Assembly: GCA_947074225.1 (NCBI GenBank)
Contig: CAMTOX010000110.1
Span: 1-6,712 of the forward strand
Reading direction: 5' to 3'
Origin: an uncultured bacterium
Lineage (GTDB): Bacteria; Bacteroidota; Bacteroidia; Bacteroidales; Paludibacteraceae
DNA: 6,712 bases
Shown here: in pieces, positions 1 to 4,991 of the stretch
Layout: each line of letters begins with the position of its first letter
How positions within the stretch are numbered: the first letter of the stretch is position 1
Position numbers and translations under genes: made by a program
Notes under the pieces: generated by a model
The model's database searches: none
What the model saw: the letters and a program-made list of their open reading frames with translations, nothing else
What the model was told of the DNA's origin: nothing

Positions 1-32
1 CCCCCTTACCCTACCCGACGCTATTCCGATCT
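1..32 (+). other. Residual Illumina read-1 adapter (assembly artefact)
   Basis: These 32 bases align without gaps to the last 32 bases of the standard Illumina TruSeq/P5 read-1 adapter, which ends in CGACGCTCTTCCGATCT. By my count 27 of 32 positions agree. The differences are at window positions 2, 4, 8, 15 and 23, and from position 9 onward only two differ. The stretch is C-rich, unlike the A/T-rich coding sequence after it, and it ends exactly in CCGATCT, where an adapter-insert junction would be. It is therefore a contig end with untrimmed, error-containing adapter, and the amino acids it would encode in the downstream frame are spurious. Confidence 0.9.
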
Positions 33-33
33 A

Positions 34-837
34 CTGCCTGAAGATTCCGAACCCGACAATTTCAATTTTATAGAATTTCCAAGAAAAATTTTGGCTATAA
101 ATCACACAAGTGTTGATTGTGGCTATGCTCCCCACTTAAATAAGCTCATTGAAGATTTTAAGGGAGATAACTTATCGAAAAATATTTTCTTTATCAAAGC
201 CATAGATTTTGGCGGGAAGTTAGAGAGTAGTTCTACCAATACACATATTGATAATATGTTATATAATATGAGCCACCCAAGTTTAAGTATTAATCTTGGC
301 CAAAGGAAATTAGACAGCGAATTAGATCCTATAACCTTTGATTGGTTAAGAATGGCCGTAATTAATGAGATGAATAGAAACACCTATACAAACATAGCAG
401 TTGGTAGCTCTTATGACAAAGAGACAAAAACCATTGATGTGAAATGTAACGTTAAATTTGCATTGAAATCAAATTACCGCATTGGTGTATTATTGCTTGA
501 AGATGGTATTGAGTGTGTACAACAAGATGATACCGGCTTGAATAGCGATGGGTCTATGAATATACATAATAATGTTATTAGAGGCAGTTCTGTGAGCCCT
601 GATATTATTACCCAATTTGACAACAACAAGAAAGTTTATAACGAAGGTGAAATAGCAACCTATTCGTGCAAAATACGTATTGGCAAATTTGACCAATACA
701 ACGATATAACCATCAACAATATTGATAAAACAAAATTATTGATTTTTACCACAATAAGTGGAGTTATAGACAATGTAGTGGTGTGTAGAATTGGGGAGCA
801 GGTAGGTTTTCGATATACTGATGGAACATACAATTAA
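34..837 (+). CDS. Omp28-like protein, 5'-truncated, degenerate CGYA motif
   Basis: This is the C-terminal part of a protein paralogous to the complete gene at 884-2011. The frame is open from the window start, but bases 1-32 are adapter, so real coding begins near 34 and the true start is off the contig. A TTG at 91 should not be taken as a start, because homology to the downstream protein (FPRKILA versus FLKRILA) already begins upstream of it. Visible parts are a thioredoxin-like segment beginning KILAINHTSVDCGYAPHL, a conserved HP at the expected cis-proline loop (MSHPSLSINL), and a C-terminal beta domain with NNVIRG, YSC and DNVVVC motifs shared with the neighbour. About 45% of C-terminal-domain residues are identical to it by eye. 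The second cysteine of the CxxC pair is alanine (codon GCT at 127-129), so thiol-disulfide exchange is unlikely. Assignment to the Omp28-related family rests on the CGYxP and NVIRG patterns. A surface or periplasmic location is inferred from the neighbour. Confidence 0.8.
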   Translation: MPEDSEPDNFNFIEFPRKILAINHTSVDCGYAPHLNKLIEDFKGDNLSKNIFFIKAIDFGGKLESSSTNTHIDNMLYNMSHPSLSINLGQRKLDSELDPITFDWLRMAVINEMNRNTYTNIAVGSSYDKETKTIDVKCNVKFALKSNYRIGVLLLEDGIECVQQDDTGLNSDGSMNIHNNVIRGSSVSPDIITQFDNNKKVYNEGEIATYSCKIRIGKFDQYNDITINNIDKTKLLIFTTISGVIDNVVVCRIGEQVGFRYTDGTYN

Positions 838-883
838 ACAAAATTTCAAAGAAGAAATAACTTAATCTATTAAACTCAAGACT

Positions 884-2011
884 ATGAAACAACTAACCAT
901 TTTATTAGCATTTACAACTATTATGCTAGCATTTGTAGGATGCGACAAGAAAGAGGTGACAGGAGATGTGAACGAAATTACATTAATAGCCTCGGCAAAC
1001 AAAGCAGAAATAGGCGACATTGTGACATTTACTGTAATTGGCGATGAGAAAGATATTACAACAAATGCCAATATCTATTACGAAGAAGATAACAATAAAG
1101 GAACTGTAACAGACGCAACGTTTAACGTTGAAAAAGGAGGTATCTATAACTTTTATGCGCAATATGGCGATGCTACCAGTTCAAAGAGCATCTTGAGGGT
1201 TAAAAATAATGTTGCAACAATACCTAATGATCCAAATGAAAATAACTATGAAGGATCGAGCTTCTTAAAAAGAATCCTTGCAGTACAATCCACAGGTATT
1301 GGTTGTGGCTATTGCCCGTATATGATTAAAGTGATTCATGGTTATAAATCAGAGAACAATGCCGACTTAGTCGTCTTTGCAGCAGCACACAACTTTGGCA
1401 GCAGTGTCATGAATAACTCAGGAGGTTGGAGAATAGACTCTCTTATAAAACCATCGGGGTATCCACAAATGACCATTAACTTATCTAAAGCTAGTTCAGA
1501 CAAGATAAGTTCCAATGTTTCTGTTAGTTGGATAAATTCAAAACTTAACGAACATATATCGACAAATGCCAAAACAAATATTACGGTTGGCAGTGGCTAT
1601 AATGCATCGGATAAAACTATCGACGTGAAAGTTAATGTGAAATTTTCCGAAGAAGGAGATTTCAGAGTTAGTGTATGGCTACTTGAAGATAGCATTTATG
1701 CTAAACAAAGTGACTATACCGGCCTTAACAATGATGGCTCTATGAACACCCACTACAATGTTATACGTGGCATCGCACCAAATCCGGGTATCTTTGCATC
1801 ATTCGACAATTCAAATTTACATAATGCAAACGAAAAAGATAGCTACTCATGTACTTTTAGAATTGGAGACTCATCGTCAGATAATGACATTGTTATTGAT
1901 GATATTGAAAAAGCTCGGTTGGTAGTTCTAACTTTCAACATGAATACTAACTTAGTAGACAATGTGGTGGTATGCCCAGTAGGCTTCGCTGTGCCTTACC
2001 AATATAAATAA
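884..2011 (+). CDS. Omp28-related lipoprotein, Ig-like plus thioredoxin-like domains
   Basis: A complete 375-residue envelope protein. The N-terminus is a lipoprotein signal peptide: MKQ, a hydrophobic stretch, then FVGC with the probable lipidated Cys at residue 20, followed by DKKE. Residues about 30-107 resemble a bacterial Ig-like beta domain (GDIVTFTV, GGIYNFYAQYGD). Residues about 125-205 look like a thioredoxin fold: ILAVQSTGIGCGYCPYM carries a CxxC pair at C141 and C144, and GYPQMTIN supplies the cis-Pro-type loop at P194. Residues about 228-375 form the C-terminal domain typical of Omp28-like proteins, with HYNVIRG and two further cysteines (C323 in YSC, C364 in VVVC). Omp28 of Porphyromonas gingivalis is the family's named member, described as an outer-membrane protein. 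The substrate is unknown, and redox activity is inferred only from CxxC. The gene begins 46 bases after the truncated paralogue with no terminator between, so co-transcription is likely. No T9SS-type C-terminal signal is evident. Confidence 0.82.
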   Translation: MKQLTILLAFTTIMLAFVGCDKKEVTGDVNEITLIASANKAEIGDIVTFTVIGDEKDITTNANIYYEEDNNKGTVTDATFNVEKGGIYNFYAQYGDATSSKSILRVKNNVATIPNDPNENNYEGSSFLKRILAVQSTGIGCGYCPYMIKVIHGYKSENNADLVVFAAAHNFGSSVMNNSGGWRIDSLIKPSGYPQMTINLSKASSDKISSNVSVSWINSKLNEHISTNAKTNITVGSGYNASDKTIDVKVNVKFSEEGDFRVSVWLLEDSIYAKQSDYTGLNNDGSMNTHYNVIRGIAPNPGIFASFDNSNLHNANEKDSYSCTFRIGDSSSDNDIVIDDIEKARLVVLTFNMNTNLVDNVVVCPVGFAVPYQYK

Positions 2012-2027
2012 TGCTATGGAATAATAG

Positions 2028-2047
2028 ATTAAGGGGAGTTTTAAAAA
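2028..2047 (+). repeat. Left terminal inverted repeat
   Basis: This perfect 20-base match to the reverse complement of 2331-2350 starts 17 bases after the stop codon of the Omp28-like gene. Pairing breaks immediately outside it (G at 2027 against T at 2351), so the repeat has a sharp outer edge. Confidence 0.85.
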
Positions 2048-2103
2048 GAGAGTACGTAAGAGATAAAGATTACTATTTTGACTGTTATAGCACCGTATCA
2101 TGA

Positions 2104-2309
2104 GTTTTATTTGTAGATAAACAAATACCTATATTTGGACAGACACTACGTCTTTATAACGATTATATATTTGAATATCGGCACTACTCAAGTAGTTGGA
2201 TAATTCTACAAAACAATCATTATAACAACTCATAAATGCTGTGCTGAAGAATGAAGAAGAGATTGCGCTTCTTCAACTCGGCACAGAGCAAATAACCAAC
2301 AAAAGATAA
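2104..2309 (+). pseudogene. Possible decayed coding remnant inside the inverted-repeat element
   Basis: Two short open stretches lie in adjacent frames. The first is 43 codons (2104-2232, beginning VLFVDKQIPIFGQTL), with a TGA just before it, a TAA after it and no start codon. The second is 25 codons (2232-2306), reading INAVLKNEEEIALLQLGTEQ and ending at TAA 2307-2309. A single -1 shift near 2232 would join them. The second has protein-like composition and could be the C-terminus of a lost transposase, but it also coincides with a strong hairpin that could explain the sequence without coding. I do not recognise either peptide. This is speculative. Confidence 0.2.
2239..2286 (+). other. Long hairpin inside the inverted-repeat element
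   Basis: The outer stem CTGTGCTGA (2239-2247) pairs with TCGGCACAG (2278-2286) with one G-U pair. The inner stem TGAAGAAG (2252-2259) pairs perfectly with CTTCTTCA (2268-2275) around an 8-base loop. The stems are separated by an asymmetric internal loop of 4 and 2 bases. No T-tract follows, so it is not a standard terminator. It may be a structural part of the mobile element or a small folded RNA segment. Confidence 0.55.
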
Positions 2310-2330
2310 ATAGTAAACTTTTGTGCTCAG

Positions 2331-2350
2331 TTTTTAAAACTCCCCTTAAT
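2331..2350 (-). repeat. Right terminal inverted repeat
   Basis: This is the reverse complement of 2028-2047 over all 20 bases. It lies directly upstream of the probable cinA -7 box, so its T-rich inner end falls where the -33 region of that promoter would be. Confidence 0.85.
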
Positions 2351-2356
2351 TATTTG

Positions 2357-2364
2357 TAGCTTTG
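2357..2364 (+). promoter_or_regulatory. Bacteroidota-type -7 promoter box for cinA
   Basis: TAGCTTTG matches the Bacteroidota -7 consensus TAnnTTTG exactly. Transcription would start a few bases downstream, near 2370, leaving a leader of about 85 bases before the cinA ATG. No clear TTG -33 element lies 19-21 bases upstream. That position is occupied by the T-rich end of the right inverted repeat. Confidence 0.55.
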
Positions 2365-2370
2365 CCATGA

Positions 2371-2437
2371 TCTTTAAAGAGCCTCTAACAACGGTCGATA
2401 CCTCAAGTATTCCACTAATTATCAACCCTTAAGAGGC
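2371..2437 (+). promoter_or_regulatory. Structured cinA leader (weak evidence)
   Basis: The presumed 5' untranslated region holds a 10-base palindrome TCTTTAAAGA (2371-2380). It also holds a 6-bp inverted pair, GCCTCT (2381-2386) with AGAGGC (2432-2437), which would close a large loop 18 bases before the cinA start. I see no match to a known riboswitch. It could be chance. Confidence 0.2.
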
Positions 2438-2454
2438 AAAAAGAATTTATAATA

Positions 2455-3690
2455 ATGGAAGCTACAATTATTAATATTGGCGATGAGTTACTCATAGGCC
2501 AAGTCACAAATACGAATGCCAGTTGGATGGCAGCCCAATTGGAAGGTATAAACATTCACATTCGTGAAATAAACACTATTGCCGACAGCGCTAATGCCAT
2601 TAAAGAGAGTGTTATTAAGGCTATGGATCGTAGCGACATCATACTCATTACAGGCGGTTTAGGTCCTACAAAAGACGACATCACCAAGAATACGCTGTGC
2701 GAACTATTCCAAAGTACTCTTATTATAGACCCCGGCACCTTACAACAAGTAAGCAACTACTTCCGGAGTCGCAATATACCTCTTACAGATATAAACCGTG
2801 CCCAAGCATTGGTTCCGGAATGTTGCACCGTTATTCCTAACCGTGTAGGCACCGCACCTTGCATGTGGTTTGAGATAGAAGGAAAGATTATTATATCTAT
2901 GCCCGGTGTACCCTTCGAGATGAAATGGCTAATGAGCCATTCACTACTACCCCGCTTACAGGCGTTACATGGTACAGAACAGATTCTCCATACCACAATA
3001 TGTACCTGTGGCATTGGCGAGTCGTTCCTTGCCGAAAAGATTGAATCTTGGGAAAGCTCCTTACCGAGCAACTACCGTTTAGCCTATTTGCCCGAAGCCG
3101 GACAGGTGCGTCTAAGGTTAAGCTGCCATGGTGAGAGTTTGCCAGAACTACAAGCAGAGAGCGAACAATTAATAGCAGCACTGCAACAGATTATTCCAGA
3201 ATATATTTATGGCTATGGCGAAGAGACACTCCCCGAAGTAATAGGAAAACTCCTACGCGCAGAAGGCAAAAGCCTCGCCACTGCCGAAAGTTGTACCGGA
3301 GGCACTATTGCCCACCGCATTACTGAGATTCCAGGAGCCTCCGACTATTATATGGGTGGGGTGGTAAGCTATAGCAATGCCTTAAAACAACTGCTTCTGG
3401 GTGTACAAGAGACAACAATAGAACAGCATGGTGCCGTGAGTAAGCAAACGGCAATAGAGATGGCACAAGGGTGTCGTGAGCGCTTGCACACAGATTATGC
3501 CATAGCAACAACAGGCATTGCCGGACCTGGCGGAGGAAGTGAAGAGAAACCTGTTGGAACAGTATGGATAGCAATAGCATGCGAACAAGGCACATTTTTT
3601 GAATGTTATCATTTCCCTACACTAAGAGCACAACATCAGGAGCGCACAACAACACAAGCATTATATAACCTATGGAAGATTATTAAGTAA
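2455..3690 (+). CDS. cinA: CinA: competence/damage-inducible protein, NMN amidase
   Basis: A full-length 411-residue CinA. The N-terminal half (about 1-170) is the molybdopterin-binding-like domain, with INIGDELLIGQVTNTNASW at 6-24 and ITGGLGPTKDDITKNT at 65-80. In characterised relatives this domain acts as an ADP-ribose pyrophosphatase. The C-terminal half (about 258-411) is the PncC/CinA-C nicotinamide-nucleotide amidase domain. It shows LATAESCTGG with the catalytic-type Ser at 279, GGVVSYSNALKQLLLGV at 301-317, and ATTGIAGPGGGSEEKPVGTV at 351-370. The enzyme converts nicotinamide mononucleotide to nicotinate mononucleotide plus ammonia, recycling the pyridine nucleotide in the cytoplasm. 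Length and motif order are normal and nothing appears broken. The ATG at 2455 immediately precedes the conserved EATIINIGDELL start and has no Shine-Dalgarno. The name reflects co-transcription with recA in some Firmicutes. Nothing here links it to competence. Confidence 0.95.
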   Translation: MEATIINIGDELLIGQVTNTNASWMAAQLEGINIHIREINTIADSANAIKESVIKAMDRSDIILITGGLGPTKDDITKNTLCELFQSTLIIDPGTLQQVSNYFRSRNIPLTDINRAQALVPECCTVIPNRVGTAPCMWFEIEGKIIISMPGVPFEMKWLMSHSLLPRLQALHGTEQILHTTICTCGIGESFLAEKIESWESSLPSNYRLAYLPEAGQVRLRLSCHGESLPELQAESEQLIAALQQIIPEYIYGYGEETLPEVIGKLLRAEGKSLATAESCTGGTIAHRITEIPGASDYYMGGVVSYSNALKQLLLGVQETTIEQHGAVSKQTAIEMAQGCRERLHTDYAIATTGIAGPGGGSEEKPVGTVWIAIACEQGTFFECYHFPTLRAQHQERTTTQALYNLWKIIK

Positions 3691-3698
3691 TTCCATAC

Positions 3699-3763
3699 CT
3701 CTCCATAAACAACATAAACAGTAGAGTAGCTACTGCACAATAAAATAATGGAGAGACGTTTTT
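3699..3763 (+). terminator. Terminator after cinA (branched hairpin)
   Basis: CTCTCCAT (3699-3706) pairs perfectly with ATGGAGAG (3748-3755). The intervening sequence contains a second hairpin, CAGTAG (3719-3724) with CTACTG (3730-3735). Five Ts follow at 3759-3763. The position just after the cinA stop fits transcription termination, although the large loop makes it less canonical than the one after fumarase. Confidence 0.55.
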
Positions 3764-3799
3764 AGTAACAAACAATTAAGTCCTTAAAAATCTAGTATC

Positions 3800-4156
3800 A
3801 TGAGCTTTCTTAAATCAATGAATCCACATGTGGTAAGTGTATTACTTTTAGTATTATCCAATTGTTTCATGACCTTTGCTTGGTATGGATTATTATTTAA
3901 GTTTTTACACAAGTCGTGGTGGATAGCTGCCTTAGCAGGTTGGGGTATTGCACTATTTGAGTATCTTTTCATGGTGCCAGCTAACCGCATAGGTGTTCAA
4001 GTATATACGGTACCGGAGCTTAAAATTATCCAAGAAGTGGTATCGCTTACAGTCTTTATACCTTTCGCAATCTTTTACCTACATCAGCCATTTAAATGGG
4101 ATTTTGTATGGGCTGCGCTCTGTTTAGTAGGTGCTGTCTATTTCATGTTCAGATAA
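3800..4156 (+). CDS. DUF486 family small membrane protein (DMT-like)
   Basis: A 118-residue inner-membrane protein, full length for the DUF486 family, which is grouped with the drug/metabolite transporter superfamily. Four hydrophobic segments are visible at about 12-31, 38-57, 73-94 and 99-117. Diagnostic stretches are LVLSNCFMTFAWYGLLF (17-33), GWGIALFEYLFMVPANRIG (47-65), LKIIQEVVSLTVFIPFAIFY (73-92) and LCLVGAVYFMF near the end. No substrate is established for the family, so transport is only inferred from the fold and the small-multidrug-resistance-like size. It follows the cinA terminator by 36 bases, so its promoter must overlap that region, or there is read-through. No terminator separates it clearly from the hemolysin III gene 95 bases downstream. 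Confidence 0.9.
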   Translation: MSFLKSMNPHVVSVLLLVLSNCFMTFAWYGLLFKFLHKSWWIAALAGWGIALFEYLFMVPANRIGVQVYTVPELKIIQEVVSLTVFIPFAIFYLHQPFKWDFVWAALCLVGAVYFMFR

Positions 4157-4168
4157 ACACTTAAAAAG

Positions 4169-4199
4169 ATTGTTAGAAAGTTATTCTATTCGTAACAAT
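4169..4199 (+). other. Inverted repeat between DUF486 and hemolysin III genes
   Basis: ATTGTTA (4169-4175) pairs with TAACAAT (4193-4199) around a 17-base loop. There is no T-tract, so it could be a weak attenuator, a protein-binding dyad or chance. Confidence 0.25.
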
Positions 4200-4251
4200 T
4201 GACAAACTATTTGTAGGAATTTCAATATCATCCACTAAAACTATTATCATT

Positions 4252-4887
4252 ATGCAGAAGCGCACAGAAGCTGAGGTAGCCAATACCTTAACACACCTTT
4301 TAGGAGTGATTCTCTCAATCATTGCATCGGTTTATCTCATTTCTCTTAGCAAGGAATCAAACAATCATTCTCTTATACCTATTTGCATCTTCTGTGCAGG
4401 CATGATAATGCTCTATAGTGCATCTACTGCCTACCACTGGGCAATGCCTGGCAAGACAAAACGTATATTGAGACATTTTGACCATATAGGAATTTACGTT
4501 CTTATTGCAGCCTCTTACACACCGGTATGGCTCATAGTTATCGGTGGAGTCTATGGCTGGGTAGCATTTGCTATTATATGGGCTATAGCCATTGGTGGTT
4601 CAATAGGTAAAATAGTAGCATTAGGTAAGTATCCAAAACTATCATTAGCAATATACCTTATCATGGGTTGGTCGGCAGTTTTTGCTGCCAAAGCCGTATG
4701 GACATCGCTTACTGCAACAGCCCTATGGTGGCTACTTTTAGAAGGTCTTTTCTATAGTGGTGGAGCATACTTCTATGCTAAAGGATCAAAGAGCACCTAC
4801 TTCCATGCTATATGGCATCTCTTTGTGCTATTAGGCACTTTTGCACATTTCATGGTCGTTTTAAATATCCTGCAAAACACAATATAG
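4252..4887 (+). CDS. Hemolysin III / PAQR family membrane protein
   Basis: A 211-residue seven-helix membrane protein of the hemolysin III (YqfA/PAQR) family, normal in length. It opens with the family's E-x-x-N-x-x-TH signature (EVANTLTH, residues 8-15). The conserved polar residues expected to bind a metal inside the helix bundle are present: S56/S58 and H62 in LYSASTAYHW, D77 with H78 in HFDHIGIYVLIAASYTPV, and H185 and H189 in FHAIWHLFVLLGTFAHF, with H199 following. PAQR proteins include the eukaryotic adiponectin receptors, whose zinc site uses equivalent residues and which act as ceramidase-like hydrolases. The bacterial role is unsettled, and the haemolysin name comes from a Bacillus cereus member. 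The ATG is chosen because the conserved EVANTLTH lies right after it. It may be co-transcribed with the DUF486 gene. Confidence 0.93.
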   Translation: MQKRTEAEVANTLTHLLGVILSIIASVYLISLSKESNNHSLIPICIFCAGMIMLYSASTAYHWAMPGKTKRILRHFDHIGIYVLIAASYTPVWLIVIGGVYGWVAFAIIWAIAIGGSIGKIVALGKYPKLSLAIYLIMGWSAVFAAKAVWTSLTATALWWLLLEGLFYSGGAYFYAKGSKSTYFHAIWHLFVLLGTFAHFMVVLNILQNTI

Positions 4888-4910
4888 GGGAACATTAGTA
4901 CTGGTATGTA

Positions 4911-4942
4911 GATTCTAAAAAAAGGTGTATCTTTACAGAATC
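4911..4942 (+). promoter_or_regulatory. Candidate fumarase promoter with flanking dyad
   Basis: TATCTTTA (4928-4935) matches seven of the eight positions of the Bacteroidota -7 pattern TAnnTTTG, counting the two free positions as matches. It would give a leader of about 50 bases before the fumarase ATG. No good TTG -33 element is seen. The box lies in the loop of a 6-bp inverted repeat, GATTCT (4911-4916) with AGAATC (4937-4942), which could be an operator or a weak hairpin. Confidence 0.35.
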
Positions 4943-4991
4943 AAAGAAAATAGAACTAATCAATTGTATAACATAAAATTATTACATTAAC

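Larger units (their letters stand above)
2028..2350. mobile_element. MITE-like element or insertion-sequence remnant with 20-bp inverted repeats
   Basis: This 323-bp stretch lies between the Omp28-like gene and cinA. Its two ends are perfect 20-bp inverted repeats (2028-2047 and 2331-2350; core AAGGGGAGTTTTAAAAA on the left end). Similarity continues imperfectly inward, with 8 of the next 13 bases paired, giving about 28 of 33. A further subterminal 9-bp pair is TTACTATTT (2070-2078) and AAATAGTAA (2308-2316). The interior has no intact gene. The outer TTAA at both ends (2029-2032 and 2346-2349) could be a 4-bp target duplication, or a TA duplication could lie within it, but these are palindromic and cannot be told apart from the repeats. 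The structure fits a non-autonomous MITE or an internally deleted insertion sequence. I do not recognise the family. Confidence 0.7.

Noticed and set aside
91..837. A complete 248-residue protein starting at TTG 91
   Set aside because: The frame stays open upstream to the window edge, and homology to the downstream paralogue begins before 91 (FPRKILA versus FLKRILA). The gene is truncated by the contig end.
123..1572. Minus-strand open frames across the Omp28-like genes (123-383, 490-696, 862-1071, 1342-1572)
   Set aside because: They are short, overlap conserved coding sequence, and their hydrophobic composition is a by-product of A/T-rich sequence read backwards.
2183..2196. ACTACT/AGTAGT hairpin within the element
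   Set aside because: The loop would be only two to four bases with a five- or six-base stem, which is too little to separate from chance.
2028..2350. piggyBac-type element, because both ends carry TTAA
   Set aside because: TTAA is palindromic and common in A/T-rich DNA, no transposase is present, and I know of no good bacterial precedent. The family is left open.
2757..3595. Open frames on the minus strand across cinA (for example 2757-3071, 2897-3181, 3320-3595)
   Set aside because: They lie wholly opposite a well-conserved cinA, have no recognisable motifs or start context, and are explained as antisense shadows.
4199..4213. TTGACA plus TATTTG as a promoter for the hemolysin III gene
   Set aside because: TTGACA resembles the E. 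coli -35 box, but the spacing to any TAnnTTTG or TATAAT-like box is wrong and the TATTTG lacks the two spacer bases of the Bacteroidota -7 box.
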